NCBI GenBank assembly: GCA_035529695.1
Contig: DATKWD010000061.1
Location: 1 to 64,000, forward strand
From: DATKWD01 sp035529695
Lineage (GTDB): Bacteria > Actinomycetota > Acidimicrobiia > Acidimicrobiales > Salinilacustritrichaceae
Length of the DNA: 64,000 nt
Reading direction: 5' to 3'
Positions 54,627 through 62,702 of this stretch are shown one piece after another. The translations under genes were made by a program, and so were the position numbers. Under the pieces are notes generated by a model that was not told where the DNA came from, did no database searches, and saw nothing but the letters and a program-made list of their open reading frames with translations. Each line of letters begins with the position of its first letter. Within the stretch, counting starts at the first letter, position 1.

Positions 54627-55583
54627 TCACGCCGCGAGCAACGGCACCGTCACGACGTAGGCGATGATGAGCAGGAGGCCTTCCCACCGCACGATTCTGT
54701 GGCCGGTGATCATGAACGCGAACGCGGCGATCGCGACCCCGACCATGAGGAACGACGCCAGCCCGGTCAGGTTCGTGTCGGTGATCGGACCGGGGCCTGC
54801 GAATCCTGCCGCAGCACCGACGCCGAGGCTGTTGAACAGGTTCGACCCGAGCAGGTTGCCGATGATGAGGTCGTCCTCGCCCTTGCGGGCCGCGGCGACC
54901 GACGTCACCAGCTCGGGCAGCGAGGTTCCCAGCGCCACCAAGGTGAGACCGACGAACCCCTTCGCGAGGCCGAGTTCGTCGGCGATCTCGAGGGCGCCCC
55001 ACACCGTTGCATAGGCACCGGCGACCACCCCGACGAGGCCGACGATTGTCCGTGTGGTCTCGACCCCGACCGGATGTTCGACGTCCTCTCCGAGATACTC
55101 GTCGACCTCGCTGGCGAGGTCGTCCTCGTCGCCACCACTCCGGGCCGCCTCGTAGAGGATGAAGGCGAGGATGCCCACCAGGAGAATCGCCGAGAACACG
55201 GCTTCCTTGGTGGTGAGCCCGTCCTGGATGAGGAAGGCGAAGACGACCACGGCGCCGGTCGACAGCGGCGCCTCCCGCCGCAACGTGGCGCCCTTGATGC
55301 TCAGCGGCAGCACGAGCGCGGCGACGCCCATCACCAGTGTCAGGTTGGCGACGTTGCTCCCGATGATGTTGCCCACCGCGACGTCGATCTCGCCCTGACC
55401 GGCACTGATGGCCGACACCACCATCTCCGGAGCGCTGGTCCCGAAGCCGATGATGACGGCGCCGATCACGATCGGCGAGATCTTCAGCGTATAGGCGAGC
55501 CGCGCCGCACCGATGACGAACTGGTCGGCGGTCTTGGTGAGGACGAACAGGCCGGCAACGACGACGAGGGCAGCGATCGGCAC
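54627..55583 (-). CDS. Calcium/sodium antiporter (CaCA family)
   Basis: 318 residues, about ten membrane helices in two inverted halves. Both alpha repeats are clear: GFGTSAPEMVVS with GNIIGSNVAN, and ALGTSLPELVTS with GNLLGSNLFN. An acidic cytoplasmic loop (GGDEDDLASEVDEY) lies between the halves. It exports Ca2+ in exchange for Na+. GTG 55583 has TACAGT (55592-55597, bottom strand) 8 nt upstream, a leaderless-type start. Confidence 0.9.
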   Translation of the reverse strand: MPIAALVVVAGLFVLTKTADQFVIGAARLAYTLKISPIVIGAVIIGFGTSAPEMVVSAISAGQGEIDVAVGNIIGSNVANLTLVMGVAALVLPLSIKGATLRREAPLSTGAVVVFAFLIQDGLTTKEAVFSAILLVGILAFILYEAARSGGDEDDLASEVDEYLGEDVEHPVGVETTRTIVGLVGVVAGAYATVWGALEIADELGLAKGFVGLTLVALGTSLPELVTSVAAARKGEDDLIIGNLLGSNLFNSLGVGAAAGFAGPGPITDTNLTGLASFLMVGVAIAAFAFMITGHRIVRWEGLLLIIAYVVTVPLLAA

Positions 55584-55653
55584 GTCGGCCGACTGTATCT
55601 GCGCCCGACTTCACCGCCGAACCCCACAAGACCGCGGGGACGGACACAGAGGT

Positions 55654-56484
55654 TCAGATGGTGCGGACGAATTCCGCCCATTCGTCGACCCAACGTCGCC
55701 ACACCGCGCGCGGGTAGTCGTGGCCCATGCCCTCGATCTCGACGTAGCGGGCGCCGGGGACGACCTCGGCGGTCTGCCGCCCGCCGCTCGGGGTGATGAG
55801 GGTGTCCCGGCTGCCGTGAAGCACCAGGGCCGGCACGTCGATCCGGGCCAGCTCCGCCGAGCGGGACTCGTCGGCCACGACGGCGGCGATCTGGCGCGTG
55901 ACACCGTCGGGACAGAAGCACCGGTCGTAGGCGGCTGCGGCGCGGGTCCGGACGTCGGCCTCGTCGATCCACTCGGGCTTCGAACCATAGATCGCCAGTG
56001 CATCGACGTGGCTCTGGGCGTACTCGTCACGACTCGTCGCGGGTGGCGCCAAGAGCGCTTCGATCGCTTCGGGAGTGGCGTCACCGAAGCCCGGCTCGCC
56101 GGTGCGAGACATCACCGAGGTCATCGACCACAGGCGGTCGGCGTGGTGGATCGCCATGCGTTGCACGATCATCCCGCCCATCGACAAGCCCATCACGTGG
56201 GCTCTGCTCGTCGGATCTCCGGTGGCCGCATCGATCACCGCGACCGCGTCAGCCGCCATGTCCGGGACCGTGTAGTCGACACCGTCGAGCTTCGAGCTCA
56301 GTCCGGTGTCCCGATTGTCGAACCTGATCACCCCGAACCCCTCGGCCGCGAACATCTCGCACCACTCGTCGGCGTAGTTGATCGATTGGGAGCCGAGGCC
56401 GTTGACCAGCAGCAGCGCCGGGTCCTCGGTGCTCCCGAACGTCTCGTAGTAGAGCTCGACGTCACCGTTCGCAGTGCGAGGCAT
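55654..56484 (-). CDS. Alpha/beta-fold hydrolase
   Basis: 276 residues. LLLVNGLGSQS (oxyanion), IRFDNRDTGLSSK, nucleophile elbow GLSMGGM, Asp in HGSRDTLITP and His in EGMGHDYP. The FDNRDTGLS segment recalls aclacinomycin methylesterase-like hydrolases. Substrate unknown. ATG 56484 has TAACCT (56491-56496, bottom strand) 6 nt upstream. Divergent from the P-loop kinase gene. Confidence 0.82.
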   Translation of the reverse strand: MPRTANGDVELYYETFGSTEDPALLLVNGLGSQSINYADEWCEMFAAEGFGVIRFDNRDTGLSSKLDGVDYTVPDMAADAVAVIDAATGDPTSRAHVMGLSMGGMIVQRMAIHHADRLWSMTSVMSRTGEPGFGDATPEAIEALLAPPATSRDEYAQSHVDALAIYGSKPEWIDEADVRTRAAAAYDRCFCPDGVTRQIAAVVADESRSAELARIDVPALVLHGSRDTLITPSGGRQTAEVVPGARYVEIEGMGHDYPRAVWRRWVDEWAEFVRTI

Positions 56485-56511
56485 CGGGCCAGGTTAGGAC
56501 AGACTCTTCAT

Positions 56512-57039
56512 GTGCTCGATGGTGTGACCCTGATCACCGGCGTGATGGCCGCCGGCAAGTCGACCGTGGCGCAGGCACTGGCCGAACGGCTCCCTCGCTC
56601 GGTCCACGTACGGGGTGACGTCTTCCGCCGCATGATCGTCTCGGACCGCCACGAGATGGGTGCCGACCCGAGCGACGAGGCGCTCGTCCAGCTCAGCATC
56701 CGCTACGAGCTCGCCGTTGCGACCGCGGACCACTACGCCCGCGAAGGATTCGCCGTGGTGCTCCAGGACATCGTGCTGGGCCCGATTCTCACCGACGTCG
56801 TCGATCTCCTCGACGCACGGCCACGCCGCCTGGTGGTCTTGGCACCGTCAGCCGACACGGTCCGTGAACGCGAGGCCGGTCGCGACAAGGTGGGATACCA
56901 CTCGATCGACGTCGAACGCCTCGACCGGGCGCTGAAGGACGAGACGCCCCGCTTCGGGCTGTGGCTCGACACGACCGACCTCACCGTGGCCGAGACGGTC
57001 GATCAGATCATCGAACGAGCCGCAGAAGCCGAGGTCTGA
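56512..57039 (+). CDS. P-loop NTPase, small-molecule kinase-like
   Basis: About 175 residues. Walker A GVMAAGKSTV is at the N-terminus, with VRGDVFRRM downstream, then VVLQDIV and a lid-like VREREAGRDKVGYHS. The layout resembles chloramphenicol-phosphotransferase or zeta-toxin-like kinases; the substrate is unknown and no antitoxin partner is adjacent. GTG 56512 or GTG 56524 may be the start; no ribosome binding site distinguishes them. Confidence 0.65.
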   Translation: MLDGVTLITGVMAAGKSTVAQALAERLPRSVHVRGDVFRRMIVSDRHEMGADPSDEALVQLSIRYELAVATADHYAREGFAVVLQDIVLGPILTDVVDLLDARPRRLVVLAPSADTVREREAGRDKVGYHSIDVERLDRALKDETPRFGLWLDTTDLTVAETVDQIIERAAEAEV

Positions 57040-57075
57040 ACACTCACACCGTCCACGGCTCAGTACCCTGCGCGG

Positions 57076-57474
57076 GTGGCTGGCGACGAGGACGAAGTCA
57101 GACGTGACGACACGACCGAGGCGCTCCTCACCGCCGATCTGCGCTTGGCCGAGTTCCTCAAGGGCGACCCACCGCTCCCCCACGCATTGCTCTTGGTCGT
57201 GTCGGGCGACCAGCGGGGCGAGATCCTGACGATGGACAACTCACCCGCGATCGTCGGCCGCGTCGCGGATGCCGATGTCATGATCGACGACACGACCGTG
57301 TCACGTCGACACGCGATCCTTCGGCACGGCCCTGATGGGCTCGAGGTCGAGGACCTGGGCTCGTCGAACGGGACAACCATGAACGGCAACCCCATGACCG
57401 GGTCGTTCCACCTGATCGACGGCGACCTGGTCGGCTTCGGCTCGGCCACCGTGCTCGTCAAGCGCATCGCCTGA
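57076..57474 (+). CDS. FHA-domain protein
   Basis: 132 residues. An acidic N-terminal ~40 residues precede one forkhead-associated domain with the phosphothreonine pocket IVGR...TVSRRHAIL...DLGSSNGTTMNG. It should bind a Thr-phosphorylated partner, so a Ser/Thr kinase elsewhere is expected. GTG 57076 has TACCCT at 57064-57069, 6 nt upstream. Convergent with ftsK. Confidence 0.88.
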   Translation: MAGDEDEVRRDDTTEALLTADLRLAEFLKGDPPLPHALLLVVSGDQRGEILTMDNSPAIVGRVADADVMIDDTTVSRRHAILRHGPDGLEVEDLGSSNGTTMNGNPMTGSFHLIDGDLVGFGSATVLVKRIA

Positions 57475-57561
57475 CCACGCCGCTGGTCGGAACCCTCGTC
57501 CGGCGACGACGCAGTCCCGCTCGACCGCTGCGACGGAGCAGCTGAGGCGTCCGGTCGCTGA

Positions 57562-59943
57562 TCAGCCGTCGGCGCCGGCTCCGGACAGCAGCTCTTCGAG
57601 CTCGGCTTCGGTCATCAGCACGTCACGAGCCTTCGAACCGGTCGACGGGCCGACCACACCTCGTTGCTCGAGGAGGTCCATGATGCGACCGGCGCGCGCG
57701 AAGCCGACCTTGAGCTTGCGCTGGAGCATCGAGGTCGAGCCCAGCTGGCTGCGAACGATCAGCTCCATCGCCTGCCACATCAGGTCGTCGTCGTCATCGC
57801 TGCCCGACGAACCTCCGGGGAGCGCGGCACCGGACGGGCCGCCATCGGTCGAACCCTGGACCTCTTCGACGTAGGTGATCTCGGGAGCCTGCTTCCGCCA
57901 ATGGGCGGCGATCTTGCGGACTTCCTCTTCGGTGACCCAGGCGCCCTGGATGCGGCGTGGGCTCGACGAAGCCGGGCCGAGCAAGAGCATGTCGCCCTTG
58001 CCGACGAGCCGCTCGGCACCGCCCTGGTCGAGGATGACGCGAGAGTCGGTCACCGAACTGACCGCAAATGCCAGGCGGGCGGGCACGTTGGCCTTGATGA
58101 CGCCGGTGATGACGTTGACAGACGGACGCTGGGTGGCGATGACGAGGTGGATGCCCACGGCACGAGCCATCTGGGCGAGGCGGCAGATCGACTCCTCGAC
58201 GTCGCGAGCCGCGACCATCATCAGGTCGGCCAGCTCGTCGACCACGACCACCACGAAGGGCAAGCGCGGGAAGTTCTCGGGCTGGTCGCCCTCGAGGTCG
58301 AGAACATCTCCGTCGTGGTTGTTCAGGTCGCCCCGGTCGTAGGCCGCGTTGTAGCCGGTGATGTCGCGCACCCCGACCTCGCTGAGCAGGTCGTACCGGC
58401 GCTCCATCTCCTTGACGGCCCAGCTGAGCGCGTTGGCCGCCTTCTTCGGATCGGTCACGACCTGGGTCAGCAGGTGCGGGAGCTTGTCGTACTGGCCCAT
58501 CTCGACGCGCTTGGGGTCGATGAGGATCATGCGGACCTGGTCGGGCGTCGACCGCATGAGGATCGACGTCAGGATGCTGTTGAGGCACGACGACTTGCCC
58601 GCCCCGGTGGCACCGGCGATGAGGATGTGCGGCATCTGGGCAAGGTTCATCATCATCGACTTGCCGTTGATGTCGCGCCCCACCGCACCCTCGAGGGGAT
58701 GCTTGGCCTTGATCGCCTCCGGGCTGCTCAGCAGGTCGCCGAGGGCGACGATCTTGCGGTCGGCATTGGGTACCTCGACCCCGATGGCCTGACGTCCCGG
58801 AATCGGAGCGAGGATCCGGACATCGGGCGAGGCCATCGCGTACGCGATGTCCTTGTTCAGGCTCGTCACCTTGCTGACCTTGACGCCCGGACCGAGCTCG
58901 AGTTCGTAGCGGGTGACGGTCGGGCCGACCACCATGCCGACGAGGCGGGTCTCGACGCCGTGTTGGGCGAGGGCAGCTTCGAGTTCGCGGCCCCGGGCCT
59001 CGACCGCCTTGGCATCGACGTCCTGCCTGGCCGAGACCTCGAGGAACTTCTTGGGTGGCAGCTTCCATTCGGACCGGCGCGCCCCGGGACCGAGATCGAT
59101 CTCGAGCTGGGTCGCATCGACCGGTTCGTCGACGTGGGTCTCGAGCTTGGGTCGGGCCGGCTCGGGCCCAGATGACGCGTCGTACTCGTCTGTATGGTCG
59201 GTGTCGTCGGCGTCGGGCTCAGCCGGATCGACCATCGTGGGGTCCGAATCCTGGTCGAAGACCTCGCCGCCGATGTGGAGTGTCGGGTCGTCCGATCCGG
59301 CGCTGCGTGACGAATCGAGTTCGAACATCGCCTTGACGCCACGGCGCAGGACCTGGCCGAGGGGACGTACTCCGTTTGCCGTCGTCTCGGCCGCGACCCG
59401 CACGGGAGTGCGGGTCAGGACGACGAGCCCGATGAGACCGATCACCACGAGCACGAGCGACGCGCCCCACGACGCGAGCAGGCTTTCGAGCGGTGACCCG
59501 ACGGCTGCGCCGGCAACTCCGCCGGCCGCACGGAAGTCGTCGAGCGGATCGCTCCACGAGACGCCACTGGCGACGTCGATGAGACCCAGGACCGACAACG
59601 CGAGCGCACTGCCTCCGACCGCGAGGTGGGCACGGGCAGACCGTTCGACCTCGCCGTGCGGGTCGTCCTTCAGCAGCGCATAGCCGATCGCCAACAGCGC
59701 GACGGGAAGGGCGAAACGACCCACCCCGACGAGGGTTCCCGCCGCCGTGGCCAGCCCGCGGCCCACCGGCCCGGCCAGGTCGACATAGGTCCCGAGACCG
59801 ACCACCAGCCCGAAGCCGATGCAGGCGAGGCCGCCCACGTCGGCACCGTGGCCGGTCAGCGCCGATCGCACCATCCCCGGAGGTGGTGGTGGCGGGATCT
59901 TCTTCGATCGGGACGGGGTCGCGCGAGTGCCCACAGTGGCCAC
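57562..59943 (-). CDS. ftsK: DNA translocase FtsK/SpoIIIE
   Basis: 793 residues: four N-terminal membrane helices (~25-190), an acidic linker, the alpha/beta motor with Walker A GATGAGKSS and Walker B VVVVDELADLMM, and the C-terminal gamma winged helix (STSMLQRKLKVGFARAGRIMDLLE) that reads polar DNA motifs. It moves chromosome termini through the closing septum. GTG 59943 gives the longest product. GTG 59934 sits 10 nt from a TAACCT box (59945-59950, bottom strand) and may be the true start. Confidence 0.93.
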   Translation of the reverse strand: MATVGTRATPSRSKKIPPPPPPGMVRSALTGHGADVGGLACIGFGLVVGLGTYVDLAGPVGRGLATAAGTLVGVGRFALPVALLAIGYALLKDDPHGEVERSARAHLAVGGSALALSVLGLIDVASGVSWSDPLDDFRAAGGVAGAAVGSPLESLLASWGASLVLVVIGLIGLVVLTRTPVRVAAETTANGVRPLGQVLRRGVKAMFELDSSRSAGSDDPTLHIGGEVFDQDSDPTMVDPAEPDADDTDHTDEYDASSGPEPARPKLETHVDEPVDATQLEIDLGPGARRSEWKLPPKKFLEVSARQDVDAKAVEARGRELEAALAQHGVETRLVGMVVGPTVTRYELELGPGVKVSKVTSLNKDIAYAMASPDVRILAPIPGRQAIGVEVPNADRKIVALGDLLSSPEAIKAKHPLEGAVGRDINGKSMMMNLAQMPHILIAGATGAGKSSCLNSILTSILMRSTPDQVRMILIDPKRVEMGQYDKLPHLLTQVVTDPKKAANALSWAVKEMERRYDLLSEVGVRDITGYNAAYDRGDLNNHDGDVLDLEGDQPENFPRLPFVVVVVDELADLMMVAARDVEESICRLAQMARAVGIHLVIATQRPSVNVITGVIKANVPARLAFAVSSVTDSRVILDQGGAERLVGKGDMLLLGPASSSPRRIQGAWVTEEEVRKIAAHWRKQAPEITYVEEVQGSTDGGPSGAALPGGSSGSDDDDDLMWQAMELIVRSQLGSTSMLQRKLKVGFARAGRIMDLLEQRGVVGPSTGSKARDVLMTEAELEELLSGAGADG

Positions 59944-60273
59944 AAGGTTAACACCAGCAACATCACCAACAGCGGGAACCCGGCCAAGCGCAGGTCTGCC
60001 GTGAATGCCGCGGTCCGGCGTGAACGACGCCGCTGTGACACCAGGAGTCCACGGCGGACCGAGAAATCGACGTCAGACGATCCCGGGCCGGCGGCGGACG
60101 TGCGTGCGGCACGCTGTGAGCCGTGCCACCGTTCTCGGACGGCCGAACTCGAATCCTGGAAACACGCACCGATGTCGGACGGCTCGGCATCGGCGAGCGC
60201 TTCACGCGTGATGGGTCAACCGCAGCGTGCAGTTCGTCGTCGGCCTCGAGCAACTGACTCCATCATCGGTGCG
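59944..60273. other. 330-bp gap between ftsK and mutM
   Basis: Apart from the -10-like TAACCT beside ftsK I see no promoter, RNA gene or clear hairpin here. Short open frames exist on both strands, but they are rich in Arg and Pro as expected of chance frames at this GC content. Confidence 0.5.
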
Positions 60274-61071
60274 TCAACGACGCTGACAGCTCGGGCACCA
60301 GGTGGTCGAACGTCCGTCGATGATCTTGCGGCGCAGCGGCTCACCGCACCGAAGGCATGCCTCTCCCGACCGGCCGTAGCAGCGCAGCTGTCGCTGATTC
60401 GTTCCTACTCCCCCGTCGGCGTTGCGATAGTCGCGCAGCGTCGTTCCGCCGTTGGCCAGCGCTCCCTCGAGCGATCGTCGAAGCGCCGCGAGCAGGCGGT
60501 CGGCCCGCGGCCGACTCAACGAGCGGATCGACGGGTTGATCTCGGCATCCCACAGCGCCTCGTCGGCATAGATGTTGCCGACGCCGGCGATGGGGCGCTG
60601 ACTCAGGAGCTGCGTCTTCAGCTTGGCGTTGCTGCGCCGGAGGTTGGCCCACAGGCCCCCGTCGTCGAGGGTCACATCCCAGGGTTCCGGGCCTTGCGCT
60701 GCGAGGGTCGGGAAGCGCGCATGTTCGCCACGGTCGACGACGCCGAGCCGCCCGAAGCGACGGACATCCCGGTAGGTCAGATACGTGCCGTCGTCGAGCT
60801 CCCACCAGGCACGCAGATACGGATCGCCGGTGTCGGCTGATCGAGCCAGCTGGCCGGTCATGCCGAGATGGACGACGAGTTCACGGTCGTCGTCGAGTTC
60901 GAACAGCAGGTACTTGCCCCGCCGCCCGACCGACTCGAACGTCGCACCGACGGCCTCGATCGCACCATTGAACTTCGCAGACGCATGACCCCACCCGTCG
61001 ACCACCTGCCGGCCGACGACGAGCGGTTCGATCCCCCGCCGCACCGTTTCGACCTCGGGGAGCTCGGGCAT
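60274..61071 (-). CDS. mutM: Formamidopyrimidine-DNA glycosylase
   Basis: 265 residues from ATG 61071, which opens with the invariant PELPEVETVRRG (Pro-2 nucleophile after Met removal, Glu-3). GRRGKYLLFEL holds the DNA-binding Lys, HLGMTGQL is the next core motif, and a C-terminal zinc finger has CYGRSGEACLRC and CPSC. It excises 8-oxoguanine. TACCGT (61080-61085, bottom strand) lies 8 nt before the start, so a longer in-frame start at 61119 is unlikely. Confidence 0.95.
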   Translation of the reverse strand: MPELPEVETVRRGIEPLVVGRQVVDGWGHASAKFNGAIEAVGATFESVGRRGKYLLFELDDDRELVVHLGMTGQLARSADTGDPYLRAWWELDDGTYLTYRDVRRFGRLGVVDRGEHARFPTLAAQGPEPWDVTLDDGGLWANLRRSNAKLKTQLLSQRPIAGVGNIYADEALWDAEINPSIRSLSRPRADRLLAALRRSLEGALANGGTTLRDYRNADGGVGTNQRQLRCYGRSGEACLRCGEPLRRKIIDGRSTTWCPSCQRR

Positions 61072-61111
61072 CCCCGCCGACGGTAGCGAGATCCCGTGGC
61101 ACGATCCTCCG

Positions 61112-61462
61112 ATGATCACCCACGACGATGTGCGACGGATCTCACTCGCTCTGCCAGGGGCCTTCGAGCAGCCGTCCTACGGCGATCGCCCATCGTGGCG
61201 GACCAAGGCCCGCATGTTCACGTGGCTGCGCGACGATCCCGAGGCCTTGGTCGTGTGGGTCGACTCGGTCGAGGAGAAGGACGCCATGACCGCCGGCGAA
61301 CCACAGAAGTTCTTCACCACGTCGCACTACGACGGACATCCGATCGTCCTCGTGAACCTCGACACCGTCTCCTCGGCCGAGGCCACCGAGCTCATCACCG
61401 AGTCCTGGCGGCTCCGGGCGCCCAAGACGCTCGTGAAGCAGTGGGATGTCGACCACGCATGA
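61112..61462 (+). CDS. MmcQ/YjbR family protein
   Basis: 116 residues: ALPGAFEQPSYGDRPSWRTKARMFTWL, then HYDGHPIVLVNL and the C-terminal ESWRLRAPKTLVKQWD, all typical of the YjbR 'CyaY-like' fold. Family members may bind DNA, but function is unproven. Divergent from mutM, overlapping the HAD gene by 4 nt (ATGA). Confidence 0.82.
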   Translation: MITHDDVRRISLALPGAFEQPSYGDRPSWRTKARMFTWLRDDPEALVVWVDSVEEKDAMTAGEPQKFFTTSHYDGHPIVLVNLDTVSSAEATELITESWRLRAPKTLVKQWDVDHA

Positions 61463-62157
61463 CGATCGAAGCGGTGGTGTTCGACTGGTACGCGACGCTG
61501 GGTCAGCCACTGGCAGGCGACGTCTGGTACCGGCTGCCCGACCTCGTGCGCGAGGCCGGGGGCTCGTTCGACGAAGAAGCGAGTCGGGCGTTCTGGGCCG
61601 ACCATCCGACCGACCATGTCGAGCACTCGGCCGATCGCGACAGCTACGAAGCGTTCCAGGCCGAGCGGATGGCGACGTTGTTTCGCCGCTGTCAGGTACC
61701 CGAGAGCGCCGTCGGACCGCTGATCGAGGTCGTCGCCGCCGAGCGCTATGCCCGCGTGTTCCCGCTGTACGACGACGTCGTGATGCACCTCGAGTCCCTT
61801 CGGGCGCAAGGGATGACCATCGGCGTGTGCTCCAACTGGGACTGGAACCTGCAGGACCAGTTCGATGCGCACGGCATCGGCGATCTGTTCGACGGCGTCG
61901 TGTGCTCGGCCATCGTCGGCTACACGAAACCGCACCCGCACATCTTCGACGCCGTCGTACGGGACATCGGCGTCGATCCGGCGACGACGCTGTTCGTCGG
62001 TGACACCTGGGAGGCCGACATCGAAGGATCGGTCGCCGCCGGGTTCAGACCGGTCCACATCGTGCGTCGCGGCAGCTGCGAGGTGGACGACCATGCGGAG
62101 GTCCCATGCATCAGTGGACTCGGCGAACTACTCGAACTGATTTCCTGGAACCCCTGA
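61459..62157 (+). CDS. HAD hydrolase, haloacid dehalogenase-like
   Basis: 232 residues. Motif I is FDWYATL: the nucleophile Asp is followed two residues on by Tyr instead of the Asp used in phosphatases, as in L-2-haloacid dehalogenases. Motif II is in CSNWD, the Lys in VGYTKPHP, and motif III GDTWEADIEG. A helical cap lies between I and II. It may be a dehalogenase-type enzyme rather than a phosphatase; substrate unknown. ATG overlaps the upstream stop by 4 nt. Confidence 0.82.
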   Translation: MTIEAVVFDWYATLGQPLAGDVWYRLPDLVREAGGSFDEEASRAFWADHPTDHVEHSADRDSYEAFQAERMATLFRRCQVPESAVGPLIEVVAAERYARVFPLYDDVVMHLESLRAQGMTIGVCSNWDWNLQDQFDAHGIGDLFDGVVCSAIVGYTKPHPHIFDAVVRDIGVDPATTLFVGDTWEADIEGSVAAGFRPVHIVRRGSCEVDDHAEVPCISGLGELLELISWNP

Positions 62158-62171
62158 AGGGCCGCGCTGCC

Positions 62172-62702
62172 CTAGAGCGCTGCGACCGCCTGGCCTGCGA
62201 GCCCGGTCGCGAGTCCGAAGGCCGGGTCCGCCTCGTCGCCGATGTCGAGACCAGGCATCCGGAGCTCGATGATGCCCGTGCCGCTGCGCACGAGCACGGC
62301 ATCGAGGCGCTCTCCCTGGCCTGCGTCCGTGCGACCGCGGAAGATCGCGACCGCCTCGTCGCCCACCGCTTCGACGGTCACGTAGCGATCACCGGCGAGA
62401 CCGACACGGGCGATCTCCTCGTCGAGGGTCGACGATCCGACCGAACCGACCCGAAGGCTCACCACGGCGAGTCCGTTGATGTTGCGCCAGGCACAGCTGT
62501 GTTCGCCCGACACCTCGTCGCTCGTACCGGTCCGTTCGATGTCGTCGGACAGGGCACCCACGGCCTCGTCGCTCAACAGCGAGCACGGATCGGCGGTCAC
62601 CGCCGGGGCCGGCGGGATGGTCGTCGTCGTGGCCTCGCCGCCGCCCGACGAGCAAGCCGCGGCCACACACAGCGCGGCCAGGAGGCACCGGCGAATCTTC
62701 AC
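62172..62702 (-). CDS. Putative lipoprotein, DUF3558-like
   Basis: 176 residues. Signal peptide with lipobox VAAAC, a Gly/Thr linker (GGGEATTTTIPP), then a ~140-residue domain starting DPCSLLSDEAVGAL and containing HSCAWRN, a two-cysteine pattern like DUF3558 lipoproteins of actinobacteria. Function unknown. GTG 62702 overlaps the stop of the RNase J gene by 4 nt, so the two are co-transcribed. Confidence 0.72.
   Translation of the reverse strand: MKIRRCLLAALCVAAACSSGGGEATTTTIPPAPAVTADPCSLLSDEAVGALSDDIERTGTSDEVSGEHSCAWRNINGLAVVSLRVGSVGSSTLDEEIARVGLAGDRYVTVEAVGDEAVAIFRGRTDAGQGERLDAVLVRSGTGIIELRMPGLDIGDEADPAFGLATGLAGQAVAAL

Noticed and set aside
59935..59958. CCACAAGGTTAACACC near ftsK, similar to an NrdR box
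   Set aside because: Only the left half matches; the right half does not form the palindrome.
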